Positions 20,633 through 29,681 of a stretch of DNA of 34,957 nucleotides are shown in pieces. This DNA comes from Gammaproteobacteria bacterium. Its GTDB lineage: Bacteria; Pseudomonadota; Gammaproteobacteria; Chromatiales; Chromatiaceae. The notes beneath the pieces are model-generated. The model was not told where the DNA came from. It saw only the letters and a list, made by a program, of their open reading frames with translations, and made no database searches. The position numbers and the translations under genes are program-made. Position 1 is the first letter of the stretch, and every line of letters starts with the position of its first letter. Location: assembly GCA_020445335.1 (NCBI GenBank), contig JAGRGU010000015.1, forward strand, positions 1 through 34,957, read 5' to 3'.

Positions 20633-21037
20633 TGCGGGGCGAAGATCAGGGTGCCTGGCAACCGCACGGCGCCTGCGGTCGGGGGTTGGCCTCGCGGCAA
20701 GGGGCGCCCGAAGTGTAAAAACCAAAAATCGGCTACACTGTAGCGGAAAATCGGGCGCGCCCCGCGAAGTGAGGCTGCCGGCGAAGCGGTGTGACGGGGC
20801 AGGGTGCCGTGCTGTGCACCTCGATGAAGGTGCGTGCAGGCGAGACAGGCGACCACGGGCTTGATCGGTCGCTCTTCATTGGCAAAACTGGAATGTCAGA
20901 CGTTCACCGTGGGCGGCGCGGAAAATGCTGATGCTGGGCATTCAGCAGGTGGAGAGCTGAGAGTTTTTCTCTGTTCAAGCCTGTCCTGAGTGATTTCGAC
21001 TATCACACAACACTTGGAGCTAAGGGGGCGGCGCATC
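20633..21037 (+). other. 405-base stretch with no recognised gene
   Basis: No protein frame here looks real. Visible structure: an inverted repeat GCTACA-C-TGTAGC near 20732, which includes a possible -10 (TACACT) without a matching -35; and a hairpin with stem GCACCT/AGGTGC and loop CGATGA around 20816-20833. It does not match 6S RNA, SRP RNA, tmRNA or RNase P RNA as I remember them. A small RNA or a long leader for the hemerythrin gene is possible. Confidence 0.4.
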
Positions 21038-21589
21038 GTGCACAGGCTACTTGAAAAACTGCAGCGGGATCATCGTAATCTGGAGAAGATCCTCGCGATG
21101 CTGACCACGCAGCTCGATGATTTCTTCGCCGGGCGGGAGTCCAATTTCGACCTGAAGATCGAACTGATGGAGTACCTGGAGGCGTTCGCCGATCAAGGCC
21201 ACCATCCTTTGGAGAATCTGATTTTCGAGGCCGCGATGGAGAAGCCCGAACTGGCCGACAAGCGTGAATTGTTCGAACGCCTCTGTCACCAGCACAAGGA
21301 TCTGGAAGGGTTGACCCGGACCTTCCGCAGATCGTTGGAAGGGGTGTTGCACGAAGCGGTGATGAGCCGTGAGGAGCTGGAGACGCAGGGACGTGAATTC
21401 GTCGCGCTGCAGAATCTGCACCTGAATCTGGAGGAGCACGAGGTGTTTCCGCTGCTTGACGAACACCTCTCGGAGTCCGATTGGGAGAAGATCGAAGCCA
21501 ATGTTCCCAAACACGATGATCCGGTTTTCGAAGCGCCGGACCGGATCCGTTTTCAGACCCTGGTCAACTATCTATCCGAGCAGCAGTGA
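21038..21589 (+). CDS. Hemerythrin-domain (HHE) protein
   Basis: The 183-aa protein starts at GTG 21038, with AAGGGGG 9 nt upstream; an earlier in-frame GTG at 20990 lacks such a site. Helical throughout, it carries a spaced His/Glu set typical of the four-helix hemerythrin fold: H12 in 'RDHRNLEK', 'GHHPLENLIFE' (H55, H56, E59), 'HQHKDLE' (H84, H86) and 'NLHLNLEEHE' (H128, H134). These residues would bind a di-iron centre. Bacterial HHE proteins sense or bind O2 or take part in iron and nitrosative-stress responses; the role here is not known. No signal peptide, so cytoplasmic. A terminator follows directly. Confidence 0.9.
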   Translation: MHRLLEKLQRDHRNLEKILAMLTTQLDDFFAGRESNFDLKIELMEYLEAFADQGHHPLENLIFEAAMEKPELADKRELFERLCHQHKDLEGLTRTFRRSLEGVLHEAVMSREELETQGREFVALQNLHLNLEEHEVFPLLDEHLSESDWEKIEANVPKHDDPVFEAPDRIRFQTLVNYLSEQQ

Positions 21590-21596
21590 GCACGTG

Positions 21597-21631
21597 CCGG
21601 GCAGCGTTTCCCTCCCATCCTGCCCGGTTTT
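21597..21631 (+). terminator. Rho-independent terminator after the hemerythrin gene
   Basis: An 8-bp perfect stem (CCGGGCAG 21597-21604, CTGCCCGG 21620-21627) with a 15-nt loop is followed by TTTT. It lies 8 bp after the stop codon. Confidence 0.8.
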
Positions 21632-21844
21632 AAATCAGTCTAATAAATGTGATAACTGGCTGATAAATACTGGTAATTAGATCTTGCTCCACCACTGTGC
21701 TAGGGTTCCCGGTGCGTTCTGAAATAGTAGCGACAGGAATGCTGGAGGAGGTTGTCTTTGCCCTTTGCTGACTACGGGATTCACCCGGGGGCACTCCTCA
21801 CTTTTTCTATTTCCATAATTCGATCTCGAAGGGAGCGAACTCCT

Positions 21845-22990
21845 ATGAAGAAGAGCCTGTTGTCGGTTCTGGCCCTTTTCCTCTGTTTCCCATTGCTGAC
21901 GCAGGCTGCGGATCTTGCCAATGGTGAACGCATCAACAAGAACTGCGCACTGTGCCATGGAATTTTCGGTCAGGGCGCCAACGGCCGGCTCTCTCCCAGA
22001 TTGGCTGGGATGCCCGAGTATTATCTGCACAAGTCGATCAAGGACTACATCAGCGGCAAGCGCATCAACCCGACGATGATGGAGACCTCGGGTCTGGCGC
22101 AGATGGCGCAAAAGGATATCGACGATGTAGTCGCCTATCTGTCGAGCCTCGATATCGCCAAGGACCAGCGCTTCAACATCCTGCAGCGGATGCCGGGTAA
22201 TCCACAGGAGGGCGAGGATCTCTATGACGATGACTGCAAGACCTGCCACGGCAAGGACGGTTTTGGCAAGAAGAAGAAGGAGTCGCCCCCGCTGGCGGGG
22301 CAGCATCCCGAGTATCTGTTCCAATCGGTGCAGATGTTCAAGGGCAAGGTCCGCGAGCATGCCGACGATCCCGATGACGAAACCTTCGATGACTACAGCG
22401 ATACCGAGGTGCTCGACATGATCGCCTATGCCACCACGCTGGATGATGTCAAGGTGGTCACGGGCGCCCACTTCACCCCGCCACGTCTGATGGCCGCCCG
22501 CCCGCCGATGCCGCTGCCTTCGGCGCGCCCGGTACCGGTGCGGCCCGCCGCGCCAAAGGGTGGATTGCGGATCACCGACATCACCCAGACGGTCGCGCAG
22601 ATGGAGCTGAAGCCCGGCGTCAGTCGTGAAGACGCGGTGCAGGCGATGATGTCCAAGGCGGTTGAGCTGAACCTGCGGCTGGTCGGCAGCCAGGAGGTCT
22701 CCAAGGAGCTGGAGTCGCGCGGTGTCGAGACACCGTTCCTCGCCATCTATCAGTTCTGCAACCCGATGGATGCGCGCACGATGATCATCAACAACCCGAT
22801 CTTCGCGAGCTATATGCCCTGCAGGATCTCCCTGGTCGAGGATCCCAACGGCAAGTTGTGGTTGATGATGCTGAACCTGGATATGCTCATCAACAGCCAA
22901 CTGCTGCCGCAGGAGGTTGTCGACACCGCGATCAAGGTCAATCAGCAGATGCTGGACATCATGGTCGCCGGCGCTACCGGCGAGTTCTGA
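21845..22990 (+). CDS. Dihaem cytochrome c fused to a DUF302 domain
   Basis: The protein has 381 aa from the ATG at 21845, with AAGGGAG upstream; the same frame extends to 21752 without a ribosome-binding site. A signal peptide (MKKSLLSVLALFLC...TQAA) is followed by two class I cytochrome domains with CALCH (34-38) and CKTCH (131-135). 'PTMMETSG' and 'VQMFKG' offer axial methionines. A proline-rich linker (about 211-240) leads to a DUF302 domain (about 242-375), with 'YQFCNP' and 'MPCRISL' cysteines and 'EDPNGKLWLMML'. It should be periplasmic. DUF302 function is unknown; fusion to haem domains suggests redox coupling. It stands between a terminator and a strong hairpin, so it is probably transcribed alone. 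Confidence 0.9.
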   Translation: MKKSLLSVLALFLCFPLLTQAADLANGERINKNCALCHGIFGQGANGRLSPRLAGMPEYYLHKSIKDYISGKRINPTMMETSGLAQMAQKDIDDVVAYLSSLDIAKDQRFNILQRMPGNPQEGEDLYDDDCKTCHGKDGFGKKKKESPPLAGQHPEYLFQSVQMFKGKVREHADDPDDETFDDYSDTEVLDMIAYATTLDDVKVVTGAHFTPPRLMAARPPMPLPSARPVPVRPAAPKGGLRITDITQTVAQMELKPGVSREDAVQAMMSKAVELNLRLVGSQEVSKELESRGVETPFLAIYQFCNPMDARTMIINNPIFASYMPCRISLVEDPNGKLWLMMLNLDMLINSQLLPQEVVDTAIKVNQQMLDIMVAGATGEF

Positions 22991-23004
22991 TCTGAGCTCC
23001 ACCC

Positions 23005-23031
23005 GGGCGGCACGCGCGCTGCGTGCCGCCC
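23005..23031 (+). terminator. Strong hairpin after the cytochrome-DUF302 gene
   Basis: An 11-bp perfect stem (GGGCGGCACGC/GCGTGCCGCCC) with a 5-nt loop lies 14 bp after the stop. It is followed by CCTCTCCCC rather than T-rich sequence, so it may be a weak terminator or a transcript-stabilising stem. Confidence 0.5.
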
Positions 23032-23155
23032 CCTCTCCCCGGTGCCGGCCCCTACCATTCCAACCGGGCGCCCGATATATTTGGCTCCTCAGTGGCGCCC
23101 GGCAGGCAACCCTCCACACCCGCCTCAGGCGGGACAACATGTACCCAGGGTGACA

Positions 23156-23980
23156 ATGCGACCTTCCGGCAATCCACCGACGGATGAAAACGAGCAGGCG
23201 ATCGCGCGGTTGCTGTCGATCATGGCACGCCTGCGCGATCCCGACGGGGGCTGTCCCTGGGATCTGGAACAGCGTTTCGAAACGATCGTGCCACATACGA
23301 TCGAGGAGGCCTACGAGGTCGCTGACGCGATCGAGAGGGGCGCCCGTGACGAATTACGCGACGAGCTCGGTGACCTGCTGTTTCAGGTTGTCTTCTACGC
23401 TCAGCTGGCGCAAGAGGAGGGGAGCTTCTCGTTCCGGGAGGTGGCGTTGGGCATCTGTGAGAAGATGGAGCGTCGTCATCCGCATGTCTTCGGCGACGCG
23501 CAGATCTCCGGTGTGGCTGAGCAGAGCGAGGCCTGGGAGCGGCAGAAAGCGGGCGAGCGCCGTTCGCGTCAGAGCGATTGCGTCCCAAGCGAGATGGACG
23601 GCGTAGCGCGCACGCTGCCGGCGCTGGTACGCGCCGCTAAATTGCAGCGACGGGCCGCTAAGGTGGGATTCGACTGGCACTCGCTGGCGGGCCCACTGGC
23701 TAAAATCCAGGAAGAGCTGGGTGAGCTCTCAACGGAGCTGGCGGGCAACGCCGAAACGGGACGGTTGGAGGAGGAGATGGGCGATCTGCTTTTCAGCTGT
23801 GTCAATCTGGCCAGGCATCTGGGGGTGGAGGCAGAGACGGCATTGCGCGCCGCCAACGGCAAATTCGAGAAGAGATTCCGCGCCATGGAGCTTGCCTCCG
23901 CCACGCGGGATCTGAAATCGATGTCACTGGATGAGCTCGAGCTTTTATGGGAGCGGGCAAAGCGGGAGGTCGCAGAGTGA
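23156..23980 (+). CDS. mazG: Nucleoside triphosphate pyrophosphohydrolase MazG
   Basis: The protein has 274 aa from the ATG at 23156; the frame upstream to 23042 is proline-rich and not typical of MazG. Two MazG repeats are visible. The N-terminal one has 'DPDGGCPWDLEQ', 'EEAYEVADAI' and 'DELGDLLFQVVFYAQLA'. The C-terminal one has 'KVGFDW', 'IQEELGELSTEL' and 'EEEMGDLLFSCVNLARHLG'. The acidic residues bind Mg2+. MazG hydrolyses NTPs to NMP and pyrophosphate and removes abnormal nucleotides in the cytoplasm. The E. coli protein is about 263 aa, so this one is full length. Its TGA overlaps the next ATG by one base (TGATG). Confidence 0.95.
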   Translation: MRPSGNPPTDENEQAIARLLSIMARLRDPDGGCPWDLEQRFETIVPHTIEEAYEVADAIERGARDELRDELGDLLFQVVFYAQLAQEEGSFSFREVALGICEKMERRHPHVFGDAQISGVAEQSEAWERQKAGERRSRQSDCVPSEMDGVARTLPALVRAAKLQRRAAKVGFDWHSLAGPLAKIQEELGELSTELAGNAETGRLEEEMGDLLFSCVNLARHLGVEAETALRAANGKFEKRFRAMELASATRDLKSMSLDELELLWERAKREVAE

Positions 23981-25530
23981 TGGGGATGAAAGTCGTGACT
24001 GTTGCGTTGTTGCTGGCGTTGACCGTAGGCGGCTGTGCTACCAATCCGGTAACCGGTGAAAGCGAGTTGGCGCTGGTCTCCGAGTCGACGGAGCTGGAGA
24101 TTGGGAGCAAGCAGTACGCCCCCAGCCGCCAGATGCAGGGCGGCGACTACCTGCTGGATCCGGCGCTGACTGCTTATGTACGCGATGTGGGGCGCCGCCT
24201 GGCGGCCGTCAGCGATCGCAAACTGCCTTACGAGTTCAGCGTAATCAACGACTCCAGTCCCAACGCCTGGGCACTGCCCGGCGGCAAGATCGCGGTCAAT
24301 CGCGGGCTGCTGGTGGAGTTACAGAGCGAGGCGGAGCTGGCTGCGGTGCTCGGTCACGAAATCGTGCACGCCGCGGCGCGGCATAGCGCGCAGGGGATGG
24401 AGCGCGGCATGCTGTTGCAGGGTGCGCTGGCCGCGGTGGGCGCGGTTGCGCGCAACAGCGAATATGCCGGTGTCGCGGTCGGAGCCGCGTCATTGGGTGC
24501 CAACCTGCTCAATCAGCGCTACTCGCGCGAAGCGGAGCTGGAGTCCGATCGCTATGGCATGCTCTACATGCAGCGCGCCGGCTACGACCCGATGGCGGCG
24601 GTGGATCTGCAGCAGACCTTCGTCAGGCTCGATCAGAGCAGACAGCAGAACTGGCTGACAGGTCTGTTTGCCAGCCACCCACCCTCGCCGGAGCGGGTGG
24701 AAGCGAATCGCGGGACGGCGCGCCGCATGGGTCGGGGCGGACGCGTGGGTCGGCAGGAGTATGAGCGGATGATCGCCGGGCTGAAGCGCAGCAGGCCCGC
24801 CTACGAAGCCTTCGACGAAGGCCAGAAACAGCTCGAGAAATCTCCCGAAGCGGCGCTTCGGCTGGCCGAGAAGGCGATCTCCATCGAACGGCGCGAGGGG
24901 TTGTTCCACGGACTCAAGGGCGATGCGCTGTACCAGATGAAGCAGTACGAGTGGGCGCGCAAAGCGTACGACAGCGCGGTGGCGCTGAATCCGGACTTCT
25001 TCCGTCCCCATCTGCAGCGCGCCATGGTGCGCAGCCGGTTGAACGATCAGCGCGGCGCGCGGCAGGATCTGCAGCGCAGCCTGGAATTGCTGCCGACCGC
25101 CGATGCTCACTATCTGCTCGGTATCCTGGCCAGGGAGGAGGGTGACCGACGAAGTGCGGCGCAACATTTTCGCACCGCTGCGGGTTCTGATTCCGGCGTT
25201 GGCCGTGCCGCGGCCAAAGCGCTGGCGGCGCTCTCCGCCGCTGTGGAACCCGCTCGCAACGACCGCCTGAGAGCTGATGTGATGGTCGATCGCAGTGGCC
25301 GGCTGTTGGTTCGGGTGAGCAACGAGGGTTCCGTCGATATCCGTGATCCGGTGGTCGTCGTCGGACGGGTGGACGCGAGGGGGAAGATTCACGACGGTAG
25401 AGCGCACCGCCTGCAGGGGCGCCTTCCGCCCGGGCGTAGCTTCAGTTTCGACAGCGGCATTCGCGGGCTCAGTCGGAGCGAGGCAGACAACTACCGGGCT
25501 CAAGTGGTCGGGGCGCGAACAACACACTGA
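23980..25530 (+). CDS. M48-family metallopeptidase lipoprotein with TPR-like C-terminus (BepA-like)
   Basis: The protein has 516 aa from the ATG at 23980, overlapping the mazG stop; GGAGGT is upstream, and a second ATG at 23986 is also possible. The signal ends in a lipobox-like 'TVGGC' with Cys at about 19, so it is probably lipid-anchored in the periplasm. The M48 zinc motif 'HEIVH' is at 126-130, with the third ligand in 'EAELESDRYG' near 184-193. Helical TPR-like repeats follow from about 270 ('AYEAFDEGQKQLEKSPEAAL', 'WARKAYDSAVALNPDF'). The last 90 residues look like a beta domain. BepA/LoiP-type proteins degrade or assemble outer-membrane proteins. It is longer than E. coli BepA (487 aa). 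Confidence 0.88.
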   Translation: MGMKVVTVALLLALTVGGCATNPVTGESELALVSESTELEIGSKQYAPSRQMQGGDYLLDPALTAYVRDVGRRLAAVSDRKLPYEFSVINDSSPNAWALPGGKIAVNRGLLVELQSEAELAAVLGHEIVHAAARHSAQGMERGMLLQGALAAVGAVARNSEYAGVAVGAASLGANLLNQRYSREAELESDRYGMLYMQRAGYDPMAAVDLQQTFVRLDQSRQQNWLTGLFASHPPSPERVEANRGTARRMGRGGRVGRQEYERMIAGLKRSRPAYEAFDEGQKQLEKSPEAALRLAEKAISIERREGLFHGLKGDALYQMKQYEWARKAYDSAVALNPDFFRPHLQRAMVRSRLNDQRGARQDLQRSLELLPTADAHYLLGILAREEGDRRSAAQHFRTAAGSDSGVGRAAAKALAALSAAVEPARNDRLRADVMVDRSGRLLVRVSNEGSVDIRDPVVVVGRVDARGKIHDGRAHRLQGRLPPGRSFSFDSGIRGLSRSEADNYRAQVVGARTTH

Positions 25531-25544
25531 ATTTCGGAGAAAAA

Positions 25545-26399
25545 GTGGACTATCTCGACTATCTCGCCCAGTGCAATGCGCACCAACTCGAGCGTTATCT
25601 GCCGCTGCAGTTCGAAGGTCAGCGGATCGGCTATCTGCGCAAGGATTCGGTGGCGCCGTTAGAGGCCTGGCCAATGCTGTTCAGGATTTCCGCGCAGCGA
25701 GTGGATCTGGTCGCGCAGGGTGACACAACGGCGGCGCGCAGCAGGGAGTGGAACCGTGTGATCGAAGCGTTGGCCGCGGATGGCTTACTCCCCTATCTGA
25801 CGGGTGAACCCTATCCGGTAACCGCCGACAGTCGCGAGCGTGCGCTGTTCGTCATTGACCGCGCGGCCGCGCCATTTTTCGGCGTTCGTGCTTTCGGTCA
25901 GCATATCAACGGCTTCGTCCGCAATGGCGACGGTATCAATCTGTGGGTCGGCAGACGTTCGGCGGATCGGCGCAACTTTCCCGGCAAGCTCGACCATCTT
26001 GTTGCCGGTGGAGTGCCCCACGGCATCTCGCTGCGCGATAACCTGCTCAAGGAGTGCTGGGAGGAGGCGGGTATCCCCGAGGAGATCGCGTTGGGTGCTG
26101 TGCCGGTCGGCGCGATTACCTATATCGCCGAGAGCGAGCGCGGGCTGAAGCCGGACACCCTCTACTGCTACGATCTGGAGTTGCCGCCCAGTTTCGTTCC
26201 GCGCTGTACAGACGGCGAGGTCGAGTCGTTTGCGCTCTGGCCGATAGAGCGAGTGATGGAGACGCTGCTGACGGGACCGGAGTTCAAGCTCAACTGCAAT
26301 CTGGTGATCATCGATTTTCTGATCCGACACGGTTGCATCGGTCCCGAGCACGACTCATATCTCGAACTGGTCGCCGGACTTCATCCACAGCTTCCGTGA
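25545..26399 (+). CDS. Nudix hydrolase with N-terminal DUF4743 domain
   Basis: The 284-aa protein starts at GTG 25545, with GGAGA 5 nt upstream. The first 115 residues match the DUF4743 style ('LPLQFEGQRIGYLRKD'). The Nudix domain follows, with 'FPGKLDHLVAGGVPHG' and a Nudix box ending 'KECWEEAGI'. Within the box the first Glu is replaced by Ile and the Arg of REUXEE by Lys, as I recall for this subfamily (TPK/Nudt24-like), while the catalytic EE pair is kept. The substrate is probably a nucleotide or thiamine-related diphosphate; this cannot be settled from sequence. It lies 14 bp after the M48 gene and forms a run with mazG. Confidence 0.88.
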   Translation: MDYLDYLAQCNAHQLERYLPLQFEGQRIGYLRKDSVAPLEAWPMLFRISAQRVDLVAQGDTTAARSREWNRVIEALAADGLLPYLTGEPYPVTADSRERALFVIDRAAAPFFGVRAFGQHINGFVRNGDGINLWVGRRSADRRNFPGKLDHLVAGGVPHGISLRDNLLKECWEEAGIPEEIALGAVPVGAITYIAESERGLKPDTLYCYDLELPPSFVPRCTDGEVESFALWPIERVMETLLTGPEFKLNCNLVIIDFLIRHGCIGPEHDSYLELVAGLHPQLP

Positions 26400-26446
26400 A
26401 GGGTCGCGATACCCTTCGCAATTTGCCGTCCTGTATCCGGGGAGCG

Positions 26447-26467
26447 GCCGGGAAGACGCTTCCCGGC
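26447..26467 (+). other. Hairpin between the Nudix and prc genes
   Basis: A 9-bp perfect stem (GCCGGGAAG/CTTCCCGGC) with a 3-nt loop lies 48 bp after the Nudix stop. There is no T-tract, so it is not a classic terminator. The remainder of 26400-26599 shows no gene. Confidence 0.5.
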
Positions 26468-26599
26468 GGCGTGGGCGGGGAGAGGCTGCGGCTGGGCGGA
26501 GGGGGAAAACTTGGTTACTATCGTGACAGCTCCGATGAAACTTAGGCACCGGCTCCAGGGTCCATTGCGGAGAAACGACCGGGCGGGAAGCGATTACCC

Positions 26600-28687
26600 A
26601 TGAACAGAATGACGATCCTGAAAGCAGCGCTGGCGCTGCTGATACTCCACTCTTCGGTACTGCCGGCAAAAACGACGGTAGTACCGTTGGACGAACTGGA
26701 GCCGACTCGTGAACAGCGACAGGCGACGCTGATCATCATTCGCGTCATCGACAAATATCACTACAAGGACATGGCGCTGGACGACGACGCCTCCAGCGCG
26801 ATATTCGAACGCTACCTCGATTCGCTGGACCCCAATCGCAGCTATTTCGATGCCAGGGATGTGGCCCGCTTCGAGCCTTACCGCGACCGTCTCGACGAGG
26901 CGTTGAAACAGGCGCAGTTGACGCCGGCGTTCGAAATCTTCCGCATCTATCGGCAACGGGTCGATGAGCGCGTCGCCTACGCGCTCGATCTGCTCGAACG
27001 GCAGTTCGATTTCAACCGCGACGAGAGCTACCGCTTCGACCGCAGCAAGGCGGATTGGGCCAAAGACCGGGTGGAACTGGACGAGATCTGGCGCCAGCGG
27101 GTCAAGAACGACATTCTGACGCTGCGCTTGAGTGACAAACCCGAAGAGGAGATTCGCGATACGCTGCGCAAGCGCTATCAAGGTATTCAGCGACGCACGC
27201 GACAACTGGCCTCGAATGACGTCTACCAGACCTTCATGAATGCCTACACCCTGAGTCTCGAGCCGCACACCTCCTACATGTCGCCGCGTGTCTCCGAGAA
27301 TTTCGATATCAGCATGCGTCTGTCGCTGGAGGGGATCGGTGCCGTGTTGCGCGGCGAGAATGAGTACACGGAGGTGCTGCGCACGGTCGTCGGTGGTCCT
27401 GCGGCGTTGAGCGGTCAGGTGGCAGCAGGCGATCGTATCATCGGCGTCGGTCAGGGTGAGTCGGGCGAGATGCTGGATGTCGTCGGCTGGCGTCTGCAGG
27501 ATGTGGTGGACAAGATTCGCGGTCCCAAAGGCACCGTGGTACGCCTGCGGCTGCTGCCGGAGGATTCTGCTGCCGGCGGTCCCGACAAGGAGGTGACGCT
27601 GGTCCGCAACAAGATCAAGCTCGAGGATCAGGCGGCCAAGAAGTCGATCATCGAGGGCCTTGACGGAATGGGACCGACACGTATCGGCGTCATCGATCTT
27701 CCCGCTTTCTACCGCGATTTCCGCGGACAGTCGCGCGGCGACAAAGATTTTCGCAGCACCACGCGGGATGTGCGCAAGCTGCTGCAGGAACTGCAACAAG
27801 AGGGTGTCGATGGCATTGTCGTCGATCTGCGGCAGAACGGCGGTGGCTCGCTGATCGAAGCGACTGAGCTGACCGGTCTCTTCATCGCCAGTGGTCCTGT
27901 GGTTCAGGTCAGAGACGCGAGCGGTGATATCGAAGTTGAGCGTGATCCCGATCCGAACACGGTCTACGAAGGTCCGTTGGCGGTGCTGGTCGACCGTAAC
28001 AGCGCTTCGGCATCGGAGATTTTCGCCGGCGCCATCCAGGACTACGGGCGCGGTATCATCATCGGTGAGCCGACCTTCGGTAAAGGTACGGTGCAGACGC
28101 TGGTCGACCTCGGGCGCTTCGTCCGCGACGGCGGCGACAAGCTTGGCAGATTGCGTCTGACCATGGCGCAATTCTTCCGCATCAACGGCGGCAGCACCCA
28201 GTTCCGTGGTGTGGTCCCGGATATCATTTTTCCGTTCGCATCAACAGCCGACGAACACGGCGAGCGTGGGCTGGACAACGCAATCCCCTGGGCACAGATC
28301 GAGGCGGCTAGTTACAGCCCGCGTCATCCTGCCGATTTGACACGCTACCGCCAGAACCATCAGGCGCGGATCGCCGCCGATGCCGGTTTTCGCTACCTGA
28401 TCGAAGAGGACGCATACGTCAAGACGATGCGCGAACGTACCCAGATTTCGCTGCAGGAACAGGTTCGGAAACAGGAGTGGGAGGAGCGCGAAAATCGGCG
28501 CAAGAGCAACAAGAAGCGGTTTCGCGCGGCACTCGGCCTGGCCTCCGTCGATGACGATGAGAAAGAGCAGCAGGAAGAAAAAACGAAGGAGAGCGACGAG
28601 GTCGATCAGATCCAGGTCAACGAGGCGGCGCGCATTCTAGCTGAACTCGTCGGCGACCAGCGGCGCGCGGCGATGGTACAGCCGTGA
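26600..28687 (+). CDS. prc: Carboxy-terminal processing protease (Prc/Tsp, S41)
   Basis: This 695-aa periplasmic protease has a signal-like N-terminus (MNRMTILKAALALLILHSSV, then PAKT). The N-terminal helical domain includes 'DSLDPNRSYF'. A PDZ domain lies at about 235-320 ('GIGAVL', 'AAGDRIIGV'). The S41 catalytic core has S470 in 'DRNSASASEIFA' and K495 in 'PTFGKGTV', the same 25-residue spacing as the E. coli Prc Ser-Lys pair. A DUF3340-like C-terminal region (about 560-660) is rich in charged residues, with many K and E near 'EKEQQEEKTKESDE'. Prc removes C-terminal tails and trims peptidoglycan hydrolases; the convergent PBP7 gene next to it fits cell-wall remodelling. E. coli Prc is 682 aa. 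Confidence 0.95.
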   Translation: MNRMTILKAALALLILHSSVLPAKTTVVPLDELEPTREQRQATLIIIRVIDKYHYKDMALDDDASSAIFERYLDSLDPNRSYFDARDVARFEPYRDRLDEALKQAQLTPAFEIFRIYRQRVDERVAYALDLLERQFDFNRDESYRFDRSKADWAKDRVELDEIWRQRVKNDILTLRLSDKPEEEIRDTLRKRYQGIQRRTRQLASNDVYQTFMNAYTLSLEPHTSYMSPRVSENFDISMRLSLEGIGAVLRGENEYTEVLRTVVGGPAALSGQVAAGDRIIGVGQGESGEMLDVVGWRLQDVVDKIRGPKGTVVRLRLLPEDSAAGGPDKEVTLVRNKIKLEDQAAKKSIIEGLDGMGPTRIGVIDLPAFYRDFRGQSRGDKDFRSTTRDVRKLLQELQQEGVDGIVVDLRQNGGGSLIEATELTGLFIASGPVVQVRDASGDIEVERDPDPNTVYEGPLAVLVDRNSASASEIFAGAIQDYGRGIIIGEPTFGKGTVQTLVDLGRFVRDGGDKLGRLRLTMAQFFRINGGSTQFRGVVPDIIFPFASTADEHGERGLDNAIPWAQIEAASYSPRHPADLTRYRQNHQARIAADAGFRYLIEEDAYVKTMRERTQISLQEQVRKQEWEERENRRKSNKKRFRAALGLASVDDDEKEQQEEKTKESDEVDQIQVNEAARILAELVGDQRRAAMVQP

Positions 28688-28694
28688 ACGTCGA

Positions 28695-29594
28695 TCAGGT
28701 AGTGCCGGCGCCGATGCCGCGCTCCACCCATTTGCGGATGCGGTTGGAGTCACCGTAGGGCGTCAGCTTGCCGAAGGAGTTCAGCAGTACGATCGTCACC
28801 TCTTTGCCGGCTATCTCCACCTGCATCACCAGGCATCGCCCTGCTTCGTTGATATAGCCGGTCTTGCTCAGCAAAATCTCCCAGGCGTCGCTCTTGACCA
28901 GCCGGTTAGTGTTGGCATAACGCAGCTGGCCGCGTTTAAGGTAGGGGCTGACCGATGTCGAATGCGTGGTGGTGGCACTGCGGATCAGCGGATAGTTCAT
29001 CGCTGCCTTGACCAGTTTGGCGAGGTCCCGTGGGGTGGAGCGGTTGCCGGCGTCGAGGCCGGTAGGGTCGGTGAATACTGTATCGCGCATCCCCAGTTCG
29101 AGCGCTTTTTTGTTCATCAGATAGATGAAGCGTTTGCGGCCCGCCGGAAAGGTGCGTGCAAGCGCGCTGGCGGCGCGGTTCTCTGACGACATCAGCGCCA
29201 GTTCGACCAGTTGCTCACGCGTCAGCGTGGCGCCGGGGCGCAGCCTGGAACCGGTCATACGCAACAGATCCCGGTCCTCCTTGGTGATCACGATATCGCG
29301 ACGCATCGGCAACGGCGAGTCCAGGATCACCATCGCCGTCATCAGTTTGGTGATGGAGGCGATGGGGCGGGGCTGATCGGCGTTCTTGCTGAACAATTCG
29401 TTTCCGAAACGGTCGCTGACCAGTACACCCTGGGACTCCAGCTTGAGTTTGCGTGGATTGAGTTGGCGCCACAGCTTCTGCTGCGCAGCCGGTTGGCTCA
29501 GTTTCGCGAGGCTGAGCGTTTCGCTCGCCAGCACCTTCACGCCGATTAGCGGAAATAAGGTCAGCAGTATTACCAGCGCCGCCGTGCGTCTCAC
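28695..29594 (-). CDS. pbpG: D-alanyl-D-alanine endopeptidase, PBP7 type (S11)
   Basis: The start is GTG at 29594, because GAGG lies 6-7 nt upstream and the protein then begins with a clean signal peptide (VRRTAALVILLTLFPLIG, cut near 'VLAS'). A longer frame from GTG 29633 adds 13 polar residues. The mature protein carries all S11 motifs: 'SITK' at 80-83, 'SEN' at 137-139 and 'KTG' at 244-246. At 299 aa it matches PBP7 (about 310) rather than the larger PBP5 group. PBP7 cleaves D-Ala-meso-DAP cross-links in the periplasm. The gene ends 7 bp from prc, convergent, and is divergent from gshA. Confidence 0.92.
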   Translation of the reverse strand: MRRTAALVILLTLFPLIGVKVLASETLSLAKLSQPAAQQKLWRQLNPRKLKLESQGVLVSDRFGNELFSKNADQPRPIASITKLMTAMVILDSPLPMRRDIVITKEDRDLLRMTGSRLRPGATLTREQLVELALMSSENRAASALARTFPAGRKRFIYLMNKKALELGMRDTVFTDPTGLDAGNRSTPRDLAKLVKAAMNYPLIRSATTTHSTSVSPYLKRGQLRYANTNRLVKSDAWEILLSKTGYINEAGRCLVMQVEIAGKEVTIVLLNSFGKLTPYGDSNRIRKWVERGIGAGTT

Positions 29595-29681
29595 CTGTCT
29601 ACCTCGATAGTAATGATCGGGAACGATTTTCACCTACTCACTCGAGCCAATGCAAACTTTAGTGATTACTGTTATCGGCGC

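Noticed and set aside
21677..23296. 539-codon minus-strand open frame across the cytochrome-DUF302 gene
   Set aside because: The opposite strand carries haem motifs, a signal peptide and a DUF302 domain; this frame also crosses the terminator-like hairpin.
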